DNA of 64,000 nt from Aldrovandia affinis (Eukaryota > Chordata > Actinopteri > Notacanthiformes > Halosauridae), in assembly GCA_029706075.1 (NCBI GenBank), contig JAINUG010000390.1, forward strand, positions 412,223-476,222, read 5' to 3'. Of this stretch, positions 35,264 through 46,188 are shown piece after piece. Under the pieces are notes generated by a model. That model ran no database searches, was not told where the DNA came from, and saw only the letters and a program-made list of their open reading frames with translations. A program made the position numbers and the translations under genes. Position 1 is the stretch's first letter. Every line of letters starts with the position of its first letter.

Positions 35264-35308
35264 AAAAAGAGTGAGACATTAATGCTTGCATGTGTGTATA
35301 TTCCTCAG

Positions 35309-35592
35309 CCTCGAGACGAGAGGAGTCCATTCAGGGTCGCGGTGACCGTTTCATTTTGAGGCGAAGAGCGGACATGTGGAGCATAGTGGTTAGCCTCTTC
35401 ATCCAGGACGGGCCCTTCCTCGTGGTTCGACTCGTAGCCATGCTCCACTACAAGATTTTCCACCAAAGGCTGGTCTTCTTTGCGATCAAGAACCTTGTGG
35501 TGGTGTTGGTGAATGTGTGTCTGCTGCACAACATATGCCATGAGCGCAAGGAAGCCGCCAAAGTTCGCAGAGATTATATTTCCCGAGGTTGA
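35309..35592 (+). CDS. tmem26: tmem26-B exon 5 (terminal)
   Basis: It follows TTCCTCAG and carries [20 protein letters not shown] and FFAIKNLVVVLVNV. The basic tail ICHERKEAAKVRRDYISRG ends at TGA 35590-35592. It is intact. Confidence 0.88.
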
Positions 35593-35635
35593 TCCCATGA
35601 ATTCCTGACAGAGATTAAGTTTGAACCCTGTACAC

Positions 35636-37712
35636 CAGGGGTGTCAAACATACGGCCCGCGGGCCGTATCCGGCCCGACAGGTGGTTTAATCCGGCCCAG
35701 TCGTGAAGAGAAAAAATTATAACGATATAAAAGCATATTTCTAGTCCATTCCTGTGGGGAGTTATGTTTTTTTAAAGAAATAACCGAAAAGCGCATTTCC
35801 AACACTAGGGGCAGCAAAGGAAAAGCAAGATTGGCATGACAAGAGATCAATAAATAAAGAGCATATCTTTGCAAGCGCGTGCCAGGTCTGGGGAAGATGC
35901 AGTTTGGTTCCCCGCAAGTCTTACCGCCGTTAAGTTGCTAGCAAAATATCAAGAGTGACACCCCAATTACCAAAATGTCGTTGTCAAAGAGAAGAAAGGT
36001 TGACGTAGAGTGCCGAGCTTTCCAGGAAAATGGACAGAGTATTATTTATTCACAGAGGTGAATGCAAACCAGTGTGCTTGTTATGTAATCAACAGGTTGC
36101 AGTGCTCAAAGAATATAACATTCGGCGCCACTATGAGACTCACCATAAAGAAAAGTTTCACCATTTGCAGGGGCAGTTAAGAAAAGAGAAGATAAAATAA
36201 TTATTAGCTGGACTGAAAAAACAGCAGTCTGTATTTACTATAATCACATCCCGGCTGGCTTACCATACCACACTGAAGTGCGATGGTTAAGCCGAGGTGC
36301 CGTACTCAAGCGCTTCTTTGAACTACGAGAGGAAATTGGGGAGTTCATGGAGAAAAGGGGAGGCCAGTAGGCGAATTGAAATGCCCGGAATGGGTGAGAG
36401 ATCTGGCCTTCATGGTGGATATTACACAGCACCTGAATAATCTTAACAAATGATGCAAGGTCGCCAAAGAGTCGTCACGCAGTTTTGCGATAGCATATGC
36501 GCCTTCAAGTTGAAACTGTCACTTTGGGAGAAGCAGCTCTCGAATGGTGACACCGCGCATTTCCCAATTCTCGCAGCTATGCGCGCAAGCCAACCCAATG
36601 CTGATTTAGATAAATACAAAGATAAAATAACAGAATTGCTGCAGGAGTTCGAGCGCAGATTTCAGGTCTTCGGGGAACTTGAGAAGGAATTTGCCTTTTT
36701 TTTGCTCGCCATTTATAGTCAATGCACCCGATATGCCCGCAGACATCCAACTTGAGATAATTGACTTGCAAAGTGATTCTAATTTGAAGCAGAAATTTGC
36801 ATCGGTAGATTTAGGCACGTTTACCAATATCTCTTGCCAGATTACCCCAGATTAACACACCTGGCTGCAAAGATTTTGTCCATGTTTGGAACTACCTATC
36901 TTTGTGAACAGGCGTTCTCTGTTATGAACCTCAACAAAACAAAGCACAGGTCAAGATGATCAAACACACACCTGAATGCCATCTTGAAATGTGTTGCTAC
37001 ACAGGATTTGAAACCTGATATTGATGGCCTGGTGAAGGCCAAACGATGCCAAGTTTCAGGATCCAGCAGTAGTCGATAGAAGAAGCCTGTGGGAAAGGGA
37101 GTTTAATTAAATTCTTGTTATGTTCACAAATGTTTGCAGTCTGAAGAATGCAGTTCTTTGAAAATAATTTACTTTTGTTTTTAGCTTGAAAAGAATATTC
37201 TGCAGTATATCCCTATCAGCAAGCCAGGTTAAGTAGGCCTGAGCTACAAAATATTTTTGATCTGAAGTAGCCATATCATATGGTTCAGTACTGCTATAAC
37301 TTTTATGTTTTTAAATTTAATTCAATTTTTCATTACTTTGCACATTTACATTTTAGGCGGGTGTTTAATTTTTTTCATAGCACCTCTTTAGTTTACTATA
37401 AGGATTGCTTCAGTATCAGATGCAAAATATTCACTCTGTATAAAATTAAATAAACCAGTTTTTTGAAAGCAAAATGCATTTTATTTGAAATCCATTGGCC
37501 TCTCTGTAAATGAGTAAATAATAATGATAAGTGATTAGGCTACTATGTTGGTTGAGGCATTTTTTCCCAACTAAGAAAAAAACAAAACAAAAACAAAGCA
37601 ACTGATTTGGAGTTGACCATAGGTTATTTTGCTATTATGTTACTGGTCCGGCCCACTTGAGATCAGATGAGTTGTATGTGGCCCCTGAACCAAAATGAGT
37701 TTGACACCCCTG
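35636..37712 (+). mobile_element. hAT element, internally deleted
   Basis: 2077 bp with ends CAGGGGTGTCAAAC / GTTTGACACCCCTG and a perfect 8-bp duplication CTGTACAC (35628-35635, 37713-37720). It sits 36 bp after the stop of tmem26-B. The matching site in the right arm (about 45866-45874) is empty. Confidence 0.92.
35975..37079 (+). pseudogene. hAT transposase (BED finger type), broken
   Basis: ATG at 35975 (MSLSKRRKVDVECRAF). One shift later comes a BED-like finger with VCLLCNQQV and HYETHH. Middle parts at about 36245-36430 and 36450-36700 include QGRQRVVTQFCDSICAFKLK. The hAT dimerisation end CEQAFSVMNLNKTKHRSR lies near 36900, with a stop at 37077-37079. Several frameshifts and an internal deletion make it inactive. 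It resembles domesticated GTF2IRD2/ZBED-type relatives. Confidence 0.78.
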
Positions 37713-37918
37713 CTGTACACAGTTCAGACTTTCAGCTGACGGTACTCGTTTTGGATCCTGGGTGAGTTTTTCAAAGCATCAATCATCAATCATTGGCACA
37801 ACCTCTTAGCAAATTACATAAACTTGGAAAAAATAGCTATGATCGATAGTTTTAACAGATTATATTGAGCACAGTTTTCTCAATATAAACACACCTCCAT
37901 CTCTGCACCACTCCATCA

Positions 37919-38829
37919 ATCAGGCCTTTTTGGTAGTGGCTAGACGGAAGCTATTCCTGAGTGAAAGGCATATGACAGCCCACCTGGAGTTTGCCAAATG
38001 GCACTTAAAGGACTCTAAGAGCATCAGGAAAAAGATTATCCGGTCTGATGAGCCACAAATTGAACTTTTTGGCCTGAATGCCAAGTTTCTACCATAAAGG
38101 TCTGATTGATGGAGTGGTGCAGAGATGGTTGTCCTTCTGCCAGGTTCTCCCATCGCTGCAGAGGAACTCTGAAGCTCTCTTAGAGTGGCCATTGGGTTCT
38201 TAGTCACCTCCCCGACCAAGTCCCTTCTTGCCCAGTTACTGAGTTTGGCTGGACGGCCAGCTCTAAGAAGAGTTGTGGTGGTTCCAAACTTCTTCCATTT
38301 CACAATGATGGAGCCCACTGTTCTCCTGGGTGCTTTCAATGCTTTAGCAATGTTTTTATACCCTTCCCCAGATCTATGCCTCAACACAATTCTATCTCGG
38401 AGGTCTATGGAGAGTTCCTAGGACTTCATGGCTTGGTTTTTACTCTGACATGCACTGTCAACTGTGGGACCTTATATAGACAGGTGTGTGCCTTTCCAAA
38501 TCATGTCCAATCAATTGAATTTACCACAGGTGGACTCCAATCAAGTTGTAGAAACATCTCAAGGATGATCAGTGGAAACAGGATGCACCTGAGCTCAATT
38601 TTGAGTGTCATAGCAAACAGCGTGAATACTTATGTACATGTGATATTTTCGTTTTTTATTTTTTATACATTTGCAAAAATTTCTACAAAACTTTTTTCAC
38701 TTTGTCATTGTGGGGTATTGTGTGTAGAATTCTGAGAGAAAAAATTCATTTAATCCATTGTGGAATAAGGCTGTAACAGAACAAAATGTGGAAAAAGTGA
38801 AGCGCTGTGAATACTTTCCGGATGCACTG
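37919..38829. mobile_element. Tc1-like element, two halves in opposite orientation
   Basis: 38098-38829 is the minus-strand 5' part: right end TTCCGGATGCACTG at TA, then MLRHRSGEGYKNIAKALKAP. 37925-38090 is plus-strand transposase of the same type (FAKWHLKDSKSIRKKIIRSD). The halves meet near 38095, so an inversion or head-to-head join has occurred. Confidence 0.72.
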
Positions 38830-38960
38830 TATGTATTTACAAAAAGTCTAACTTTTTTTACATTTTGAAATTAGGCCTGTCCTTGAGGAGAACTCTTGGA
38901 AAAGCAGATGGCATTACAAGCTTTTAGTTGCTCTTCAGTGTCCAATGTGTCTCTGATATA

Positions 38961-39480
<520 letters not shown>

Positions 39481-39511
39481 AAATGCAGATTTGTGAAGGG
39501 CCCGGTCTATT

Positions 39512-39842
39512 GTTTTTCTCCCAATTTGGTAACCAGTTATACCCTCTTATTTCTTACCCTCCCCCACAAACTTGCTGCCTGCCTCCATGGGACAAGCTAA
39601 TGCCTTAAGGCAATGTTCGCCTCCCTCGAGACTGGACTCGCCTATAAACTATGTTTACAAGGTTGCCATAACGGTCCTCAGTGAGTTTGTGCCGGCTGTC
39701 CCTCCCCCCCCTTCCCCTGGGGCGGCCAGCCAAACGCCTCCCCTGTGATCAGGGCTCCCGGCCAGGACCGGACTGGCACAGCCAGGTTTTGAACTGCGGC
39801 TGCAGTGGGCAACTTGCATTATAGGTGAATGCTTTGACCAAA
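39512..39842 (-). mobile_element. SINE family 2, left-arm copy
   Basis: Tail complement TTTTTCTCCCAATTTGGTAA at the left, and head-like sequence to about 39842. Partner 44463-44738. Confidence 0.72.
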
Positions 39843-39906
39843 AAATATGATGTATCTGATTTTTTTTTAAACTTTTGTACCATCCGTACTTTTTTTGATA
39901 TATGAT

Positions 39907-40208
39907 TGTGGAAGCCGTCGGTCTCGACAGCGGAATCGGGGCGATTAGCGGCCATGCCTACTGGCAGAGCAGCCACATCTGCCTTGAGCCTGATCATTAC
40001 ACCTGTGTGCTTAAAACTGCTCTGCTCTCTTCAGTAGGTGGCTGGAGCCAGGGAGCAGAAGGCTGTCGAGACCACGGTTATTGACCGAAAAGTTGCATGT
40101 GGTTAAATGTTTGCTAGTAAATAAAAGTCAGTTTCTTGGACCCTAAAATCCAATCTCCGTCTCCGGCTGCTCTGTTCTCGCCCGGGGATTGTCACGTGGC
40201 ATGTGACA
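39907..40208 (+). mobile_element. solo LTR, left-arm copy
   Basis: 302 bp, TGTGGAAGCC...GCATGTGACA, with 5-bp duplication ATGAT (39902-39906, 40209-40213) and an internal AATAAA near 40120. Same insertion as 44105-44406. Confidence 0.85.
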
Positions 40209-40271
40209 ATGATATATTCAGTGTGACATTGGTATATATTTATGATATGTAATATATAATATAATATACAC

Positions 40272-40401
40272 CATTTAGCAGATGTTTTATTCAAACCGAC
40301 TTACAGTAGTGAGTGCATACATATTTCAGTATATGTGGTCCCAGTGGGAATTTAACCCACAATCTAAGCCATGCTCTACCTCCTGAGTCACACAGAACCA
40401 C
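40272..40401 (-). mobile_element. tRNA-derived SINE (family 1) at left-arm inner border
   Basis: Reverse copy. Similarity between the arms stops at its 5' end. Partner 43901-44041. Confidence 0.8.
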
Positions 40402-40404
40402 TGA

Positions 40405-41400
40405 TCTGACTTTGGTTTTTTTTTTTTCTGATGCATTAATATATCCAATGTAACATTGGTATATGTTTTCTAATATATGACATATCCAAGCTGGTATTGA
40501 TATAATCTTTATAATATGGTATAGCCAGTGTAATATTGGTGGGTCATTCCTTTCATTATTTTATTTTTATTTTAGGTTGTAACAGATTTTTATGTTATAA
40601 GTTATGATATTGTGAGGAAGGGGCAGGACTAGATAAGCATTTGCTTTCTTCTGCTCCTTCTCGAACTCATCATTTGTTTTTTTGTTTTTTTGATTAAGAT
40701 TGTTAGATTTAACTGTCCCTAAACTATGTTTTGTGTTTTATCCTTTCTGTTGTGATTTTGATGGTTGATTGTTCGAGATAAATAAACTAAATTCAACTCA
40801 ACTCAACTACTAGCCTTTTCTGTCCCCAGGAAATATATCTTCATATTTTCTGTAAATTGTGTAAAATTATAAATTATAAGTTTACGTCTTCTTTACCATA
40901 AAAACACAAAAATATTGAATTTTATGGATTTTGACCACTTTGTTTTCAAAAGTGTAAGTAAGTGTAAGAGCTTTTGTCAAGTGCTATCTATTAACTTCTA
41001 CAAGAAATATAAGCCATAATATAATAAAATATTCAAAATCTTTCCTCGTTATTTTATAGTCTTAGTTAAAACCAATCATAAATGGGGTTTTTTCATGCTT
41101 AGTGCATTATTATTTTATTTAGGATTTTCTGTGTCCCTGAAATCGCATTCCACCCTGTCATTTGTAACAGTTCTCCTTTAAAAAAACAGCCTATTCCTAC
41201 AATGACATCACATTCAGGAATTGACATAAATATTCTTGGTGGGAAAACAAAGGTGCAAACTTAAGTAAGTATCAACACTGGGATTTATTTATTTTTCAAA
41301 GTTTCATGATGTTAATCTGTTAGTCCTACTCTTAGCCCTGTTAGACTAAGTTATAGAGAAAATTAATCACATTTTATAAGTTCAAAACATGTTTTCAAAG
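40405..41400. other. spacer DNA, no feature
   Basis: Very AT-rich, with poly-T tracts and related ATATCC-type short phrases at 40440-40560; no frame of note. Confidence 0.55.
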
Positions 41401-41404
41401 CCTG

Positions 41405-41575
41405 TAACACTCCTTCCTAGTGTTACAGGTATGGTACGCAGATGCCTACAATGATGTCTATCATTGTATTACTGCACTGATCTCTTGTGCAAACTATGAT
41501 TGTTCCTACCATGTATTAATGCACATCTTGTAAGTTGCTCTGGATAAGAGCGTCTGCTAAATGCTTTAAAAAATA
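41405..41575 (-). repeat. short interspersed repeat, reverse copy
   Basis: Reverse relative of 505-669 in the spacer of the inverted duplication. Confidence 0.74.
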
Positions 41576-41690
41576 ATGCTAATTTGATATAAAAGTTAAA
41601 AAAGTTAAAATCCTCTTCATGTGTTCACCATCATGTTAGCTCAGTCTTGATCACTCAGAGCTATGGCTAACTTGGCCCAAAATGGTTCTC

Positions 41691-41831
41691 GTGGTTCTCT
41701 GTGGCTCAGTTGGTAGAGCACAGCCTTGGCAACGCTTAGGTTGTGGGTTCAATCCCCACTGGGGCCACATATACTGAAAATGTATGCATTCACTACTGTA
41801 AGTCGCTTTGGATAAAAGCGTCTGCTAAATG
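41691..41831 (+). mobile_element. tRNA-derived SINE (family 1), spacer copy
   Basis: GTGGTTCTCTGTGGCTCAGT start, B-box GGGTTCAATCCC, tail GATAAAAGCGTCTGCTAAAT. Confidence 0.85.
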
Positions 41832-42159
41832 GCGTATATTATATTATATATTATTATTATTAAAATGTCCACCCTGTTAGGTTCCACCCTTTTAGGTAAA
41901 GTATATGAACCTGGATGGAAATGTTGTTAGAAAAGATAATAAATAAACTATTTACAATTACATGCATTTAATATTTGTAATGCACATATAATTGTGATTA
42001 GTAATTAGTAATTAATGTAATTGCAAAAATATATAAAATGTATAAATCAAAGATATTAAAATGGTATTCACTAGATGGCACCACCACAAAGTGCTGCTGA
42101 AATGCAGTGGTGCTACAGAGCTCGCTGTGATGCAGACCCAGAGAGAAGACACACCTCTA

Positions 42160-42830
42160 CTGCTGTGAGGGAATCCTCCAGTGACCCTGAAAAAAAGAGA
42201 CTGAAAAGTGTTCTATACTCACCTGAAAAAAAAGACTGAAGTGCCCTATACTCAGGTAAAAAAAAGAATGAAAGGTGTTGTCACACGCCACGTGACAATC
42301 CCTGGACGTAATAGAGCAGTCTGGAAACGGGTGGAGTTTTCGGTCTACGGACCGGTTCTTTATTATTTCTTTTAAAATGTTCTCTGATCCCGACACGGGC
42401 AGAGAACTAGACCGGGAGTTTTTTAAACAAATAAACAAAATTAAATCTGTCCGTCGCCCTCACGGGTTCGGAACACAAAACCCATAAACTTTAAACACAA
42501 CAAAACTATCAAACAATAACCGGAAACTTTCCAGTTCCCGTTTTAGTTTTACTTTTACTTCGCTTTTCTTTCTTACTTCGCTTTTCTTTCTTTCTTTCTT
42601 TCTCCCACGCCTTTTCTTCCTTGTTCCAGCCACCGACTGAGCAGAGCAGGTTTCAAGCACACCGATGTGATTAGAAACACCAGACCGCTCTGCGTTGGCT
42701 GCTCTGCCAGTAGGCGTGGCCGCTAATCGCCCTGATCCGCTGCCGAGACCGACGCCTTCCACAGGTGTTCTATACCCACCTGAAAAAAAGACTGAAGTGC
42801 TTTATACTCAGATATAAAAAAATAATGAAA
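42160..42830. repeat. short tandem repeat split by solo LTR
   Basis: Units of 35-50 bp with CCTGAAAAAAAGACTGAAG and CTATACTCA occur before (42180-42278) and after (42764-42830) the LTR. Confidence 0.7.
42279..42763 (-). mobile_element. solo LTR in tandem repeat
   Basis: 485 bp, TGTCACACGCC...CCTTCCACA, with 5-bp duplication GGTGT (42274-42278, 42764-42768). It interrupts the short tandem repeat at 42160-42830. Confidence 0.87.
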
Positions 42831-43282
42831 ACCCCACTCACCCCACCCCCATCTCCCCGACAAACACGCGCACACTTCGATACTTGAAAAACAAACCCAA
42901 CGACTTTTTAACTGCCACATATAATTAAGCATTCAAATAAAATACTTCTGTGTGAAGAATAATTTCTTAAACTCAGTCTCATCGCTCTTTGTTTGATTCT
43001 TTCAGATTTAGCGTGCGGGGTGTCCTTGATTAATTGACATTCCACCACACTCTCTGAGCTTCTTATTCATGCCCATCACAGATCGTTCACCCTTGTCATA
43101 GAAAACAATCATGGAAAACATCCGGGTCACAATTAGTCATAGTCCCCCAACTATTCTTTTAAATGTAATCCAACAAAAACAAATCTTCATAAATATACAA
43201 CGTATTTGACGTTCATTGGAAGGTTATGGAACTATACAGTGGCCTACAACACACATTTGAAATACTGGTGTCAGCCATCATC

Positions 43283-43460
43283 ATGCTGAAAGGCAAAGAA
43301 CTCCCTGAAAGCATCAAACAAAAGATTATTGACATAGGTTATTGAAACTAAAAAGTTAAAAGATACCACTTTCCACTGTTCCATTATTAGGAAGTTTAAG
43401 GCCACTGGAACAGTGGCTAATCTGCCAGGTAGAGGACGCAAGCCTATCTTGTCCCCACAT
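43283..43460 (+). mobile_element. Tc1 transposase N-terminal fragment
   Basis: MLKGKELPESIKQKIIDIGY at 43283, then [18 protein letters not shown] in a shifted frame: the paired helix-turn-helix region. It is cut off by a SINE at about 43478. Confidence 0.68.
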
Positions 43461-43477
43461 GTAGTGAGATGGATGGT

Positions 43478-43664
43478 TATCCAGAGCGACTTACACAGTT
43501 TTACATTTCTTTAAATACAATCCATTTATACAGCTGGATATTAACTGAAGCAATTCAGGTTAAGTACCTTGCTCAAGGGTACAACGGCAATGTCCCACCT
43601 GGGGATTGAACCTGCAACCTTAACGTTACAAGCCCAGTTCCCTAACCACTATACCACACTGCCT
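43478..43664 (-). mobile_element. tRNA-like SINE (family 3), partial
   Basis: Same body as 14230-14450, starting inside ATCCAGAGCGACTTACACAG. Confidence 0.75.
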
Positions 43665-43689
43665 GCCACTTAGAGCCTTAGAGTCTAAG

Positions 43690-43785
43690 AGGTTGAGTGG
43701 CTCTGAACCATGCCAGGAAAATGCACCCACACCATAACAGAGCCACCAGAACCCTTCATTTACTCAAGTGTTTCCTTTCTTTAAC
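43690..43785 (-). mobile_element. Tc1 end fragment
   Basis: About 95 bp matching the region before the right end of the 11551 family (CATTTACTCAAGTGTTTCCT). No coding is left. Confidence 0.55.
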
Positions 43786-43900
43786 ATGTATGACAATCAG
43801 ACCAATATGTGTATACAGTAAATCGATTATCTTTTTTACATAAATGTCACCCACAGTGTATTGCTGTGAATTGCATGCAGATTCCGTGCACTTCTGTGCA

Positions 43901-44041
43901 GTTGTTCTGTGTCGCTCAGTAGGTAGAGCATGGCATTGGCAACGCTTAGGTTGTGGGTTCAATTCCCACTGGGACCACATATACTGAAAAATGTATGCAT
44001 TCACTACTGTAAGTCGCTTTGGATAAAACGTCTGCTAAATG
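43901..44041 (+). mobile_element. tRNA-derived SINE (family 1) at right-arm inner border
   Basis: Same insertion as 40272-40401. A-box region GTCGCTCAGTAGGTAGAGCA. Confidence 0.82.
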
Positions 44042-44104
44042 GTGTATATTATATTATATATTACATATCATAAATATATACCAATGTCACACTGAATATA
44101 TCAT

Positions 44105-44406
44105 TGTCACACGCCACGTGACAATCCCCGGGTGAGAACAGAGCAGCCGGAGACGGAGAGTGGATTTTAGGGTCCAAGGACCGGACTTTTATTTACTAGC
44201 AAACATTTAACCACATGCAACTTTTCGGTCAATAACCGTGGTCTCGACAGCCTTCTGCTCCCTGGCTCCAGCCACCTACCGAAGAGAGCAGAGCAGTTTT
44301 AAGCACACAGGTGTAATGATCAGGCTCAAGGCAGATGTGGCTGCTCTGCCAGTAGGCGTGGCCGCTAATCGCCATGATTCCGCTGTCGAGACCGACGGCT
44401 TCCAAA
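44105..44406 (-). mobile_element. solo LTR, right-arm copy
   Basis: 302 bp reverse partner of 39907-40208, with duplication ATCAT on both sides. Present in both arms, so inserted before the inverted duplication. Confidence 0.85.
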
Positions 44407-44462
44407 ATCATATATCAAAAAAAGTACAGATGGTACAAAAGTTTAAAAAAATATCTGATACA

Positions 44463-44738
44463 TCATATTTTTTGGTCAAAGCATTCGCCTATAATGCAAG
44501 TTGCCCACTGCAGCCGCAGTTCAAAACCTGGCTGTGCCAGGGGGGGAAGGGACAGCCGGCACAAACTCACTGAGGACCGTTATGGCAACCTTGTAAACAT
44601 AGTTGGGCGAGTCCAGTCTCGAAGGAGGCGAACATTGCCTTAAGGCATTAGCTTGTCCCATGGAGGCAGGCGGCAAGTTTGTGGGGGAGGGTAAGAAATA
44701 AGAGGGTATAACTGGTTACCAAATGGGGAGAAAAACAA
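44463..44738 (+). mobile_element. SINE family 2, right-arm copy
   Basis: Inverted partner of 39512-39842, ending AACTGGTTACCAAATGGGGA. Confidence 0.72.
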
Positions 44739-44749
44739 TAGACCGGGCC

Positions 44750-45254
44750 CTTCACAAATCTGCATTTTATGGGAGGGTGGCAAAAAAACAAACATTGTTG
44801 AAGAAAACTCACGACATCTTGCCTAGAGTTTGCCAGTTGGCATGTGGGAGATTCTCAAACCAAGTAGAGGAAGATTCTATGGTCTGATGAGTCCAAGATT
44901 GAACTTTTTGGCATCAACATTAGGTGCTATGTTTGGCGCAAGCCAAGACTGCACATCATCCCAGGAAAACTATCCCTACCGTGAAACATGGTGGCAGGAG
45001 CCTAATACTATGGGGTTGCTTCTTTGCTTCAGGAACGGGAAAACTTGTCAAAATAGAGGGCAAAATGGATGGAAGATTTTGTAGAAAAACCTTCTGCAGT
45101 CTGTAAGAGACCTGGGACAAATTTGACATCAAATTGAAGTAACACATTTTGTGTTGATCAGTGGCAAGAAATGCCAATTTAACTTTGATTCCATGACATA
45201 AGAAATTAAAATGTGAAAAATGCCAAAGGGGATGAATACTTTTTATGCCCACTG
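44750..45254 (+). mobile_element. Tc1 remnant, right-arm copy
   Basis: Decayed transposase with [16 protein letters not shown] (44870-44918) and TIPTVKHGG-like sequence. It ends GAATACTTTTTATGCCCACTG before TA. Inverted partner of 38961-39480. Confidence 0.78.
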
Positions 45255-45465
45255 TATATCAGAGTCACATTGGACACTGAAGAGCAACTAAAAGCTTGTA
45301 ATGCCCTCTGCTTTTCCAAGAGTTCTCCTCAAGGGCAGGCCTAATTTTAAAATGTAATTTGTTTTTGTAAATACATACATAAGACATGGAGATATACAGC
45401 AGAAATGGGTAACACATGGGGGTTTACACAACAGACAAAATAGACCACTGTATTTTTTCTTTATA

Positions 45466-45556
45466 TAAGAACATAAGAATACATAATGATGAGAACGGGC
45501 CGTTCGGCCCATCTAGGCTCATCATGTCCTAATATAAAGAGTATCTAGTACTGCAT
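45466..45556 (-). mobile_element. LINE 3' end, same family as 22501-23166
   Basis: The reverse complement matches the last about 90 bp of that element (GCCGAACGGCCCGTTCTC and the TTCTTATG repeats). The left arm lacks it because of the Tc1-associated deletion at 37.9-38.8 kb. Confidence 0.75.
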
Positions 45557-45904
45557 CTACATATACATGCATATACAGGTAACATTACACCACTATGCTG
45601 CTATTAACCAGGGTTAGCTTTAGAGAAAGATAAATGGGCTATGGAGGTGTGTTTATATTGAGAAAACTGTTCTCAATATAATCTGTTAATCTGGCAATCT
45701 GTTAAAACTATCGATCATAGCTATTTTTTCCAAGTTTACGTAATTTGCTAGGAGGTTGTGCCAATGATTGATGGGACGGACGGGCCTCCTGCTAATGCTT
45801 TGAAAAACTCGCCCAGGCTATAAGGATCCAAAACGAGTACCGTCAGCTGAAAGTCTGAACTGTGTACAGGGTTCGAACTTAATCTGTGTCAGGAATTCAT
45901 GGGA

Positions 45905-46188
45905 TCAAAGTCTTAAAATATGATCTCTGCGAACTTTGGCGGCTTCCTTGCGCTCGTGGCATATGTTGCGCAGCCGATACACATTCACCAACACCACCAC
46001 AAGGTTCTTGATCGCAAAGAAGACCAGCATTTGGTGGAAAATCTTGTAGTGGAACATGGCTACGAGTCGAACCACGAGGAAGGGCCCGTCCTGGATGAAG
46101 AGGCTAACCACTATGCTCCACATGTCCGTTCTTCGCCTCAAAATGAAATGGTCACCGCGACCCTGAATGGAGTCCTCTCGTCTCGAGG
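45905..46188 (-). CDS. tmem26: tmem26-C exon 5 (terminal)
   Basis: It starts after TTCCTCAG on the minus strand and carries [18 protein letters not shown] and the tail CHERKEAAKVRRDHILRL, ending with a stop at 45905-45907. It is the inverted counterpart of 35309-35592. Confidence 0.88.

Larger units (their letters stand above)
24604..35592 (+). pseudogene. tmem26: tmem26 copy B, five exons, one-base frameshift in exon 3
   Basis: Exons 24604-24791, 26398-26491, 31019-31226, 31809-31888 and 35309-35592 keep all splice sites and the same phases as copy A. Exon 3 reads ATTCTTGGCTGCAC near 31061-31074 where copies A and C read ATTCTTGGGCTGCAC. One G is missing, the frame shifts, and a TAG follows at once. 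With that base the gene would encode about 284 residues. Exon 2 starts with C rather than G, so the conserved Trp of the YKWFSP motif becomes Ser. It lies head to tail with copy A and tail to tail with copy C. Either a young pseudogene or an intact gene with a base-calling error at a G run; I cannot tell which from the sequence. Confidence 0.8.
40402..43900. other. spacer of the inverted duplication, no gene
   Basis: About 3.5 kb without an inverted partner. It is AT-rich and holds a short interspersed repeat (41405-41575), a tRNA-type SINE (41691), a short tandem repeat interrupted by a solo LTR (42160-42830) and Tc1/SINE scraps (43283-43785). No coding exon is recognised. Confidence 0.7.
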
